In this document: positions 1 through 6,632 of the stretch, in pieces | How positions within the stretch are numbered: position 1 is the stretch's first letter | How the letters are laid out: each line of letters begins with the position of its first letter | Origin: Acidobacteriota bacterium | GTDB lineage: Bacteria > Acidobacteriota > UBA890 > WLXD01 | Length of the DNA: 10,762 nt | Direction: 5' to 3' | Assembly: GCA_022571615.1 (NCBI GenBank) | Contig: JACZXM010000048.1 | Location: forward strand, 1-10,762 | Program-made: the position numbers and the translations under genes | The notes under the pieces: generated by a model | Databases searched by the model: none | What the model saw: the letters and a program-made list of their open reading frames with translations, nothing else | What the model was told of the DNA's origin: nothing

Positions 1-192
1 CGCAATCTCCAACGCTTCGCCACGGAAGACCGGGTGGTGGACGATAGTGTTTTGACTTTCACCCTGACCAGGGAGGGATTCCTGCCCCTACCAGTAGGTC
101 AGAAGGTGGAGATGCGATTGGCCCATATTTTCGAGATGCGCAACGGCCAAATAAGCAAAGAGATAGCCTTTGAAATGTGGCGACCGGTTTAG
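1..192 (+). CDS. SnoaL/NTF2-like protein, C-terminal 63 residues (5' end outside window)
   Basis: The frame is open from base 1 and ends at TAG 190-192, giving 63 residues. The visible part alternates hydrophobic and polar strands, with a segment reading PLPVGQKVEMRLAHIFEMRNG and then ISKEIAFEMWRPV. This matches the last three beta strands of the SnoaL-like / NTF2-like cone fold, where a G-(K/R)-x-V-x-x-x-x-x-x-H-x-F-x-x-x-x-G-K-I pattern is typical. Family members are small polyketide cyclases, ketosteroid-isomerase-like enzymes or proteins of unknown role. The catalytic residues lie mostly in the missing N-terminal half, so no reaction can be assigned. It is followed 46 bases later by a thiolase-like gene on the same strand, a pairing common in lipid, steroid or aromatic catabolic clusters (inference). 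GC is about 55%, clearly lower than the dcw genes to the right. Confidence 0.6.
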   Translation, partial: RNLQRFATEDRVVDDSVLTFTLTREGFLPLPVGQKVEMRLAHIFEMRNGQISKEIAFEMWRPV

Positions 193-221
193 CCGCCCGA
201 TTTTTGCAACCGGATTTTTTT
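184..221 (+). terminator. Weak candidate intrinsic terminator after the SnoaL-like gene
   Basis: CCGGTT at 184-189 is the exact inverse complement of AACCGG at 208-213. The right arm is followed after one A by seven T residues (215-221). The stem is only 6 bp with an 18-base loop, and the left arm overlaps the end of the coding sequence. It would therefore be a weak terminator or attenuator, or chance. The ribosome binding site of the next gene begins four bases after the T run. Confidence 0.22.
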
Positions 222-224
222 AAT

Positions 225-230
225 GGGAGG
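225..230 (+). promoter_or_regulatory. Ribosome binding site GGGAGG deciding a TTG start
   Basis: GGGAGG lies 8 bases before TTG 239-241. This favours TTG 239 over the in-frame GTG at 230-232, which overlaps the Shine-Dalgarno itself. An ATG at 223-225 opens a different frame that stops after ten codons. Confidence 0.6.
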
Positions 231-238
231 TGTTCCCC

Positions 239-643
239 TTGAGTTTGCGAGGTAAAGCGGCCGTGGTCGGCTTCAGCGAACTTCCCACACTGAGGAACTA
301 CCCCGGCAGAACAACCAATTCTTTGTGCTCGGAAGCCATTCGTCTCGCCATCGCCGACGCCGGCTTGAAGGTGGAGGACATCGACGGCATCACAACCTAC
401 CCCAATGCGCCCTACGGCAACGCGCAGAACATCGCAGGCTACGACATGGTGGATGACGTCCATTTGTCTCAGATCCTCCCCTTCAAGAATATCCGATGGT
501 CCATGACCTCCACCAACCGGATGGCCGTGACCAGCATCAGAGAGGGAATCGAATTCGCGCCGTGGCGTGATCACTATCCCGAGAATGTTCCCACTCACCT
601 GGGCTACCCGGCTCGAGCGGCCTGGTGTCGCACCCTTCACTGA
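239..643 (+). pseudogene. Truncated thiolase-like protein (SCP-x / lipid-transfer-protein type), N-terminal fragment
   Basis: From TTG 239 the protein begins SLRGKAAVVGFSELPT. Next comes a conserved-looking segment with C-SEAIRLAIADAGL and VEDIDGITTYPNAP (about residues 25-60), then NIRWSMTSTNRMAVTSI. This is the usual N-terminus of the thiolase-like family that includes acetyl-CoA acetyltransferases and SCP-x/lipid-transfer proteins, which act on acyl-CoA thioesters in beta-oxidation-type degradation. Full members are about 380-400 residues. Here the resemblance ends near base 550, and the remaining ~30 codons to the stop at 641-643 look unrelated. The loss removes the downstream catalytic regions, including the His- and Cys-containing motifs, so the product cannot be active. 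The break coincides with GAATTC at 551-556. Whether it is a natural disruption or a chimeric join cannot be told from the sequence. It follows the SnoaL-like gene on the same strand. Confidence 0.6.
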
Positions 644-890
644 AGAATTCGCAACGGGTAAAGTTCCCGCTCACTTCGGTAAATGTGATCTCGAATCCAT
701 CGACGGAAACCTGGCCGGACATCACCGCATCGAACTCGGTTCGTTCGGTGGCCGGATCAAAACCCGGAAGATCGAGGTCGTTGACCACCGAGAAAGCAAT
801 CAACGCACTTAGCGAGATCGGATTCGATTCGGTGGAACTGGAAGTGGGTGAGACGTGCGATGCGGCGCCCGAACAGATGCCAGTTACCCG
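551..890. other. Unresolved ~340-base segment between the broken thiolase-like gene and the broken pgeF
   Basis: GC is about 56% by hand count for 541-840, like the left edge and unlike the dcw region. Two overlapping readings compete. On the plus strand, 781 to about 890 encodes TTEKAINALSEIGFDSVELE followed by a DAAPEQMP segment. That resembles the first helix-strand of xylose-isomerase-like TIM-barrel proteins (sugar phosphate isomerase/epimerase family, typical pattern 'A-x-x-x-A-x-x-G-F-D-x-V-E-L'). On the minus strand, about 770-640 reads VMSGQVSVDGFEITFTEVSG in a frame that stays open to 537. The two frames share wobble positions, so one may be the shadow of the other. Neither has a convincing start with a ribosome binding site. 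I see no RNA gene, transposase or repeat here. Confidence 0.35.
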
Positions 891-1473
891 CCGCCGCCAG
901 GTTGCAGCAGGCTGTCTGGTCGCCAGCCTCGTCGAGTTGGTGCTCGGTAAATACCTGCGGGTCGACCCCGGCAGCCGTCCAACAGGCGATGACCTCCGTT
1001 CCGACGCGGTAGCAATCGGCACCGATGCACGGACCGATCGCGGCGACGCACCCGGTCGGCTCGCTGCCAAGCCTTCTCCCCATCGTGTCTACGGTTGCCG
1101 CGACGATCTGCTGGGCGATCCCACGCCAGCCGGCGTGCACCGCGGCGACCACCCCGGCACGGGCGTCCACCAGCAATACCGGCACGCAATCGGCGGTGGC
1201 CACCGCCAGGGTGATGCCCGGCCACGAGGTGATAAGAGCGTCGGCGGCGGGTCGAGCCTCGATGCGCCTGTCCTGAAAGGGTGTCAGGTCGGTCGAGGGC
1301 TCGATCACCAGCACATCGGTGCCATGCACTTGCCGCAGCCGCGCCAGCGGAGTGGGCAGACGGCGTGCGAGACGGCCGTGGCGGGTTTCGAAGGCGTGGC
1401 CGACCCCGGTCAGGCGCGCTAGCGCAGGTACCTGGAGTAGGCCGTCTCGAGCTACGGCGGAGGACCCCATCAT
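757..1473 (-). CDS. pgeF: Peptidoglycan editing factor PgeF (YfiH / laccase-domain family), C-terminus replaced
   Basis: The ATG at 1473 overlaps the stop of the radical SAM gene as TGATG, giving 238 codons. The family's metal-binding residues are all present: His50 in RQVHG, Cys96 in ATADCVPVLL and His113 in AAVHAGWRG. The GPCIG motif follows at about residues 147-151. In E. coli PgeF removes wrongly incorporated L-Ser from UDP-MurNAc precursors, and related proteins show purine nucleoside phosphorylase/deaminase activity. A place behind mur and fts genes suits an editing role. The family C-terminus should contain an AN-x-x-QL helix, a Cys-Thr segment and the FFSYRRDG-type motif. Here resemblance stops at about residue 195 (LAAA, coded by a CGG-repeat tract near 886-900), and the last ~43 residues are unlike the family. 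GC also drops there. The product as written is probably defective, or the join is artificial. Confidence 0.8.
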   Translation of the reverse strand: MMGSSAVARDGLLQVPALARLTGVGHAFETRHGRLARRLPTPLARLRQVHGTDVLVIEPSTDLTPFQDRRIEARPAADALITSWPGITLAVATADCVPVLLVDARAGVVAAVHAGWRGIAQQIVAATVDTMGRRLGSEPTGCVAAIGPCIGADCYRVGTEVIACWTAAGVDPQVFTEHQLDEAGDQTACCNLAAAGNWHLFGRRIARLTHFQFHRIESDLAKCVDCFLGGQRPRSSGF

Positions 1474-3197
1474 CAACTTGCCTTGCTGGCCAAGCCGGGG
1501 CTCTCGGCGGCGATGGTCATCGCCTGGTCCCACTGGTTGATGAGCGCCGGTGCCGCCGGCCCGATCCGCAGATGGCCCCAGGGAACGGGTTCCAGCGGGT
1601 CCCGGGACCGTTGCAGCTCGGCCAGGGAAATCCCGCTCGAGCGGCTCCACTGGCGCAGCGCCTGGGGCCAGTTTCCGTACTCATGCCAGAGCTCGAGAAG
1701 GTCGGCCACGCGCCGATCGCCCCGCGACATGACCGCCTGGATCTCGGCGGCCCGAGGAGGCATGGCGTCGATCACGACGTTGGGGAGCTTGGCCACCTGG
1801 CGCCGCAGCCACCTGAGCTTGGAGCGATAAGCCTTGGCGCTAATCTGCTCCGCCCACTGCAGCGGCGTGCCGGGCTTGGGGATGAGGCAGTTGATCGAGA
1901 GCGTAATGGTGCCGATGCGACCGCGCGATCTGCATTCCTGGATCATGATCTCGCGCATGTCGGCCGCCAGCTTCACGATCGCCGCCAGATCGTACTCGGT
2001 CTCACCCGGAAGACCGATGATGATGTAGTTTTTGAGGTTCAGAGCCCCGGTGCGAAAGATCATGCGAACCTTGACGAGGATCTCCTGGTTGGTGATGCGC
2101 TTCATCACCAGGCGGCGCATGCGGTCGCTTCCGGCCTCCGGGGCGATGGTGATGGTTCTCTGGCCCGACTCTACGACCGCCCGCAGCAGCGGCTCGCGCA
2201 GGGTGGAGATGATCAGGCTCGGGCTGAAGACGCGAAAGCCGCTCTGGCGCAGGGTGGCGACGATATCCTCGATTTGCGGATGGTCGAGCAGTGCGGTTGC
2301 CACTAGGCCGATGCGGTCGGTGTGCGGTCGCCACCGTTCCGCCACTTCGAGAACATCCTCGGGCCGGTGGACGCGGAAAGGCAGGATGCTGTAGCCGACC
2401 CAGCAGTAACGGCAACCCTTGGTACAACCGCGAGCCACCTCGATGAGGGCACGATCCCCGAGCTCAACGTCGGGCGCACGGATGACGGTGGCCGCTACGC
2501 TGTGCGCTCCACCGAACCGGGCGCGGACCTTGGTCACCTGCGCGGGGGCCGGCGGTAGGGCGTCGATGCCGCTGAACCGCGATACCCCATCCCGTCCTTG
2601 CGCGTACCGCGGCACGTACAGCGCTGGCACGTAGAACCCGGGTAGCTGGGCCAGGGTGGCGAGCGCGGCCTGGCGCGATGAGGCCCCCAGCAACGTGTCG
2701 AGAAGCGGCTTCACGAGCTCCTCTCCCTCGCCCACGCAGCACAGATCCAGGAACGGAGCTACGGGCTCCGGGTTGATCGACACGGTGGCGCCGCCCATCA
2801 GCACCAATGGGTGGCGCTGGTCACGGGAACTGGTGCGAAAGGGGATCCGTGCGAGCTCGAGCAGGGTCAGGATGTTGGGGTAGTCATTCTCGAACGAGGC
2901 CGATAGGGCCATCATATCGAAGTCCGCGACCGGGGTGCGGGACTCGAGCGAAAATAGCGGGGTTCGGGTGCGCCGGTACTCGTCGAGCTCGTCGCGATCG
3001 GGCAGGAACACCCGCTCACAACACACCTCCGGATGCTCGTTGAACAACCGGTACAAGGTGTGGAAGCCGAGATTCCCCATCCCCACCCGGTAGGTATTGG
3101 GGTAGGCGAGGACGACGCGGTACCGCGCCCCCTGTCGACACCGAACCAGCGAGACTTCTCGCCGCAGGCGTTGCCGCGCGCTTTCTTGCAGGCTCAT
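1473..3197 (-). CDS. B12-binding-domain-like radical SAM protein (TIGR03960-like), role unknown
   Basis: The protein has 574 residues and starts at ATG 3197. Residues about 25-165 look like a Rossmann-type B12-binding domain (YRVVLAYPNTYRVGMGNLG, VGEGEE at 155-160), but no DxHxxG cobalamin motif is visible. The radical SAM core follows, with the canonical CxxxCxxC cluster as Cys258, Cys262 and Cys265 in RGCTKGCRYC, and later a GLPGET motif (395-400). The C-terminal EPVPWGHLRIG (536-546) resembles the PWDHIDVG element of the TIGR03960 family. The DUF2344 domain often found with that family is absent. It should bind a [4Fe-4S] cluster and cleave SAM, but the substrate is unknown. It sits 44 bases after ftsZ and overlaps pgeF as TGATG, so it is likely cotranscribed with the division genes. 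A GGA 10 bases before the ATG is a weak ribosome binding site. Confidence 0.85.
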   Translation of the reverse strand: MSLQESARQRLRREVSLVRCRQGARYRVVLAYPNTYRVGMGNLGFHTLYRLFNEHPEVCCERVFLPDRDELDEYRRTRTPLFSLESRTPVADFDMMALSASFENDYPNILTLLELARIPFRTSSRDQRHPLVLMGGATVSINPEPVAPFLDLCCVGEGEELVKPLLDTLLGASSRQAALATLAQLPGFYVPALYVPRYAQGRDGVSRFSGIDALPPAPAQVTKVRARFGGAHSVAATVIRAPDVELGDRALIEVARGCTKGCRYCWVGYSILPFRVHRPEDVLEVAERWRPHTDRIGLVATALLDHPQIEDIVATLRQSGFRVFSPSLIISTLREPLLRAVVESGQRTITIAPEAGSDRMRRLVMKRITNQEILVKVRMIFRTGALNLKNYIIIGLPGETEYDLAAIVKLAADMREIMIQECRSRGRIGTITLSINCLIPKPGTPLQWAEQISAKAYRSKLRWLRRQVAKLPNVVIDAMPPRAAEIQAVMSRGDRRVADLLELWHEYGNWPQALRQWSRSSGISLAELQRSRDPLEPVPWGHLRIGPAAPALINQWDQAMTIAAESPGLASKAS

Positions 3198-3241
3198 GAG
3201 AAACGATCCTATCTGAAGCGCGGCCGGTCTGCTCGGGGCTG

Positions 3242-4498
3242 CTACCGGACCGGTTGCCCCTGGTGCCTTAGAAACGCCGGTACTTCGAGGTCATCCTCCT
3301 CGAGGTCGAGCGAGTTGAGCGGCGCTCGTCCGCTCATGGTGCGCTGGTCTGGGGCCTGAAAGCCTGCAGCGGGCGTCGTGGTGAGGTTCGGAGCGACGCT
3401 GTCGTGTTGCGACAGAACCTGATGGCCCATGTTGGGATAGGGCTCGAAGCCGGTGGCGATCACGATGACCTTGATCGAGCCCTTCAGCGACTCGTCGATG
3501 ACCGCACCAAACAGGATGTTGGCGTCCTCGTCGGCCGCCTCCTGGATGATCATGGCCGCCTCGTTAACCTCGTACAGCGTCATGTCTGGGCCGCCGGAGA
3601 TATTGATCAGCACGCCACGGGCGCCGTCGATGGTGGTGTCCTCGAGTAACGGCGAATGCACCGCCGCGTGCGCCGCCTCGGCGGCGCGTTTCTCGCCGTC
3701 GCGCGTCGCGGTTCCCATGATCGCCATCCCCATCCCCGACATCACGGTCCGGACGTCGGCAAAGTCGAGGTTGATGAGGCCCGGCACCAGGATCAGGTCG
3801 GCGATACCCTGGACGCCCTGGTGCAAAACCTGATCGGCGAGGCGGAAGGCCTCGATCAGGGGGGTGTCGGCGGAAACCGTCTGCAGCAGCCGGTCGTTCG
3901 GTACCGCGATCAGAGTGTCGACCGCTTCCTGCAGCTCCTTGAGGCCAACATCTGCCTGCATCATCCGCCGCCGCCCCTCGAAGCCGAAGGGCTTGGTCAT
4001 CACGGCCACTGTCAGGGCACCAAGCTCGTTGGCCAGCCGTGCGATGACCGGCGCGGCTCCAGTGCCGGTGCCGCCGCCGAGACCGCCAGTCACGAACACC
4101 ATGTCGGCCCCTTCCAGAACCTCGACGATGCGGTCGGTGTCCTCGAGCGCCGCTTGGCGCCCGATCTCGGGGTTGGCGCCGGCGCCGAGACCGCGGGTAA
4201 GGTTGGTCCCGAGCTGGAGCTTGGTCGGCGCGGTGTTGGACTCGAGCGCCTGCACGTCGGTATTGGCGGCGATGAACTCCACGCCCTTGAGGCCGGCCAT
4301 CATCATGCGGGTGATCGCGTTGCCGCCGCCTCCGCCAACTCCGACGACCTTGATGTACGTGGTGTGTCGCATGTTTTCACCCGGAAGCAGGGTGATCGGC
4401 GTGTCCGTCAACAATTGCTCCTGAGGGGTCGCAGCCGGACGGCCCTCGGCCTGCTGAGAATGAAGCTCCGGTTGTTCCGGCCTGTGTTCGTCGGTCAT
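3242..4498 (-). CDS. ftsZ: Cell division GTPase FtsZ with N-terminal extension
   Basis: This tubulin-like GTPase polymerises into the Z ring under the membrane. Starting at ATG 4498 it has 418 residues. [13 protein letters not shown] at 49-61 and the signature [10 protein letters not shown] at 138-147 form the nucleotide site. The T7 loop NLDFADV at 243-249 supplies the catalytic aspartate for GTP hydrolysis. After a linker of about 45 residues, the C-terminal peptide LEVPAFLR (404-411) is the anchor for FtsA and other partners. ATG 4498 is chosen because GGGGGA ends six bases upstream. A GTG at 4537 would add 13 residues. Unusually, 48 residues precede the core, rich in Gln, Glu and Pro. Most FtsZ proteins have about 10-15 there. 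ATG 4372 (residue 43, [11 protein letters not shown]) would give a standard N-terminus but lacks a good ribosome binding site. Confidence 0.96.
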   Translation of the reverse strand: MTDEHRPEQPELHSQQAEGRPAATPQEQLLTDTPITLLPGENMRHTTYIKVVGVGGGGGNAITRMMMAGLKGVEFIAANTDVQALESNTAPTKLQLGTNLTRGLGAGANPEIGRQAALEDTDRIVEVLEGADMVFVTGGLGGGTGTGAAPVIARLANELGALTVAVMTKPFGFEGRRRMMQADVGLKELQEAVDTLIAVPNDRLLQTVSADTPLIEAFRLADQVLHQGVQGIADLILVPGLINLDFADVRTVMSGMGMAIMGTATRDGEKRAAEAAHAAVHSPLLEDTTIDGARGVLINISGGPDMTLYEVNEAAMIIQEAADEDANILFGAVIDESLKGSIKVIVIATGFEPYPNMGHQVLSQHDSVAPNLTTTPAAGFQAPDQRTMSGRAPLNSLDLEEDDLEVPAFLRHQGQPVR

Positions 4499-4504
4499 CC
4501 GTCT

Positions 4505-4510
4505 TCCCCC
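4505..4510 (-). promoter_or_regulatory. Ribosome binding site GGGGGA for ftsZ
   Basis: On the minus strand GGGGGA ends 6 bases before ATG 4498. It supports that start over GTG 4537, which lies 3 bases after the ftsA stop, and over ATG 4372. An AAGGAG lies further upstream, about 15 bases from the ATG. Confidence 0.5.
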
Positions 4511-4540
4511 GTGCTCCTTGTCGCGCGCCGCCTGCACGCA

Positions 4541-5782
4541 TCAGAATAAGTCCCGAATCCATTCAGCAAACCGTCCCCGTACACGCCGGTACCAGGCCGG
4601 ATCCTGCAGCTCGAATCGTGATCGCGGTTCGCGATTGCGGTAGCCATACAGGGCCAAACCGACAGCGGTGGAGTACACCGGACCGGCCACGAGATCGGTG
4701 ACGCCGGTGACCCCAGACGGTACCCCGACGCGCACAGGTAAACCGAACCGCTGTTCTGCGGTCTCGGCGAGCCCCTCGAGCAAGGCGCCACCCCCAGTCA
4801 GAACGATGCCCGCATGAAGCACGTCCCCGATCCCGGAACGAAGGATCTCTTCGCGCACGATATCGAGGATCTCCACAGCCCTAGGCTTAAGAATGTCACA
4901 AAGTCGGCGTCGAGGCACCAGTTGCGACCCTCTTCCTCCGATTCCGGCGACCTCGATGCTCTGATCGGCCGGCACGAGCTCCGCGAGCACGGCACCATAG
5001 CGGGTCTTGATCTGCTCCGCCTCGGCCAGCGGAGTGCGCAGCCCAACGCCGACATCGTTGGTGAAATTCTGGCCGCCGACCGGGAAGACCGCCGTGTGGC
5101 ACACGGTGCCGCCATGAAAACACACCAGGTCGGTGGTGCCACCGCCAATGTCGACGAGGGCGACGCCGAGCTCGCGCTCGTCGTCGGTCAGCGTTGCCTC
5201 GCTCGATGCGAGCGACTCCAGGACCACGGCCTGTACTTCGATCCCGCCGCTGTTGGCGCAGTTGACCAAGTTCTGTACGGCCGAAACGGAGGCGACCACG
5301 AGATGGAGCTCGACTTCGAGCCGCGTTCCTGACATCCCGAGAGGGTCCAGAATGCGGTCCTGACCATCGACCACGAACTGCTGTGGCAGTAGGTGCACGA
5401 TCTCGCGGTCCTTGGGCAGATCAGGATGGCTGGCGGCGTCGATGACGCGCCGAATGTCCTGCTCGGTGATCTCGCGAGCACGGCCCTCGATGGTCACCGA
5501 GCCGCGGCTGTTGAAGCCGCGGATGTGGTCGCCGGTAGCGCTGATCCAGGCACGATCGACACTGACGCCGGCGGAGAGCTCGGCTTCCTCGATCGCCGAC
5601 TTGATGGACGCGACGGTCGATCCGATCTCGACCACGACTCCCCTCTTCTGACCACGGGACGGGGCGTGTCCGACGCCGACGATCTCCAGCTCGCCGTCGT
5701 CGGTCGCCTTGCCGATGACGGCACAGACTTTCGTCGTGCCGACATCGAGCCCAACGATGTAGCGATCGAGACGCGCCAACAC
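4541..5782 (-). CDS. ftsA: Cell division protein FtsA
   Basis: This actin-like ATPase tethers FtsZ filaments to the inner membrane and recruits later divisome proteins. It has 413 residues from GTG 5782. Phosphate-1 motif GLDVGTTK is at 11-18, the FtsA-specific 1C (SHS2) region spans roughly 74-160, phosphate-2 VDIGGGTTD is at 210-218 and the adenosine motif LTGGGALLEGL is at 328-338. The C-terminal FAEWIRDLF (405-413), preceded by several Arg residues, is the amphipathic membrane-targeting helix. The frame is open ten codons further to ATG 5812 inside ftsQ. GTG 5782 or the next codon TTG 5779 is preferred because AGGAG at 5787-5791 lies just upstream and the family normally starts 10-15 residues before the first phosphate motif. 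The start is one base after the ftsQ stop, implying coupled translation. The ftsA stop is 42 bases before ftsZ. Confidence 0.95.
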   Translation of the reverse strand: MLARLDRYIVGLDVGTTKVCAVIGKATDDGELEIVGVGHAPSRGQKRGVVVEIGSTVASIKSAIEEAELSAGVSVDRAWISATGDHIRGFNSRGSVTIEGRAREITEQDIRRVIDAASHPDLPKDREIVHLLPQQFVVDGQDRILDPLGMSGTRLEVELHLVVASVSAVQNLVNCANSGGIEVQAVVLESLASSEATLTDDERELGVALVDIGGGTTDLVCFHGGTVCHTAVFPVGGQNFTNDVGVGLRTPLAEAEQIKTRYGAVLAELVPADQSIEVAGIGGRGSQLVPRRRLCDILKPRAVEILDIVREEILRSGIGDVLHAGIVLTGGGALLEGLAETAEQRFGLPVRVGVPSGVTGVTDLVAGPVYSTAVGLALYGYRNREPRSRFELQDPAWYRRVRGRFAEWIRDLF

Positions 5783-5783
5783 C

Positions 5784-6632
5784 CTACTCCTGTGCCCCGG
5801 CTGCAGCCGCATCGGGGCCGCTTCGGACCACCACCATGTCGCGATAGCGAAGGTCCACGAGGGACCCCGGATCCGGCGGCGCGTTGGTCAGAAGTGCCTC
5901 CAAGTTGGCGGCCTTGTGATCCAAATCTTCGGCGTCGCCGATCAACAGCTCCCACGGTGCGTTGCGCGGCACCACGATCACACCTTCCGAGCACAGACGG
6001 TAGTACTCGACCGGTCCGAAGGTCTGGGGTCGCACCCCCTGGAGCCAACTTGCGATGCGGACGGCATCGTCGAACGCGGCTGCAACGGGCAGCGTCCGCG
6101 GCAGCCGCCGTGAGGCGTCGAGCGCAGGCCCCAGCTCGGCGTCGAGCCGGAGGTCGAGCAGCGCATCGTGCGGCCGGTTATCGACCGTCAACACGAGCCC
6201 ATCGGCTGACACCAGAAAATGCCCGTCTCGTGCACGGATGATGGCCCAGGGCTCACGGAGCTCGACCTGGACCTCCACCGTGCCGGGCAACTGCCGGCGC
6301 AGGTGGGCCCGCTCAACCTGCGGGATCTCCTCGATACGGCGCTGCAGCGTTTCCAGATCGATGGTCAGCAGGCTGGCGTTCTCGGCGCTGGCCATGCGCT
6401 CCAGGATCGGCTGCCGGAGCTCGGAGGGGACCGAGTCCACGACCACTCGCTGCAGTTGGAAGGTGTGGTGCCGGGTCACGTAGTCATGGCTCACGTACGC
6501 GATCGCCCCGCCCAGCGCGAGGCCGGAGACGACCAGCATCAGCTGCCCGAAAACTACCAGATTGCTTCGCCGCCGCAACGCCGGGCGATTGTGCACCCGG
6601 CGCACGAACTGCGGCGGGCGGCCGCCTACCAT
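5784..6632 (-). CDS. ftsQ: Cell division protein FtsQ
   Basis: This bitopic inner-membrane protein links the cytoplasmic Z ring to periplasmic septal synthesis through FtsB/FtsL. Its 282 residues begin at ATG 6632, which overlaps the murB stop by seven bases, with GGAG about eight bases upstream. A basic cytoplasmic N-terminus (residues 1-24, many Arg) precedes one transmembrane segment at about 25-47. The POTRA domain follows (about 58-127, with FQLQRVVVDSV, the LLTIDLETL strand-helix and the GTVEVQVELREPWA ending), then the beta domain (about 128-270, containing FLVSADGLVL). Sequence conservation in FtsQ is low generally. The assignment rests on topology, the POTRA pattern and the position between murB and ftsA. 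No ddl gene separates it from murB. Confidence 0.93.
   Translation of the reverse strand: MVGGRPPQFVRRVHNRPALRRRSNLVVFGQLMLVVSGLALGGAIAYVSHDYVTRHHTFQLQRVVVDSVPSELRQPILERMASAENASLLTIDLETLQRRIEEIPQVERAHLRRQLPGTVEVQVELREPWAIIRARDGHFLVSADGLVLTVDNRPHDALLDLRLDAELGPALDASRRLPRTLPVAAAFDDAVRIASWLQGVRPQTFGPVEYYRLCSEGVIVVPRNAPWELLIGDAEDLDHKAANLEALLTNAPPDPGSLVDLRYRDMVVVRSGPDAAAAGAQE
5787..5791 (-). promoter_or_regulatory. Ribosome binding site AGGAG for ftsA, inside the end of ftsQ
   Basis: AGGAG overlaps the last ftsQ codons. It is 4 bases from GTG 5782 and 7 from TTG 5779, both in frame with ftsA. The spacing slightly favours TTG. Either start gives a normal FtsA N-terminus. Confidence 0.5.

Noticed and set aside
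625..1422. Plus-strand open frame across the pgeF region as one complete 265-residue protein
   Set aside because: Beyond about 900 it is antisense to conserved PgeF codons and has no domain character. Only its 781-890 portion was kept as a possible fragment.
1281..2306. Long plus-strand open frame of 341 codons opposite the radical SAM gene
   Set aside because: It lies wholly antisense to the 3' part of a well-supported radical SAM gene and the start of pgeF. Its Arg/Ala/Gly-rich, motif-free composition is typical of a shadow frame in GC-rich DNA.
3224..3253. Inverted repeat CCGGTC/GACCGG around the ftsZ stop, possible terminator
   Set aside because: It is only a 6-bp stem with an 18-base loop, there is no T run, and the radical SAM gene follows closely. 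It is probably chance.
4377..4541. ATG overlapping the ftsA stop as TGATG, as if a coupled gene started there
   Set aside because: The frame is out of register with FtsZ, short and compositionally a shadow. FtsZ is clearly read from the other frame.
3656..4549. Plus-strand open frame of 297 codons opposite ftsZ
   Set aside because: It is antisense to conserved FtsZ codons, with a His/Gly/Arg-rich composition and no recognisable domain.
5393..6241. Plus-strand open frame of 282 codons opposite ftsA and ftsQ
   Set aside because: It spans two real genes on the other strand and has no family features. It is a GC-rich shadow.
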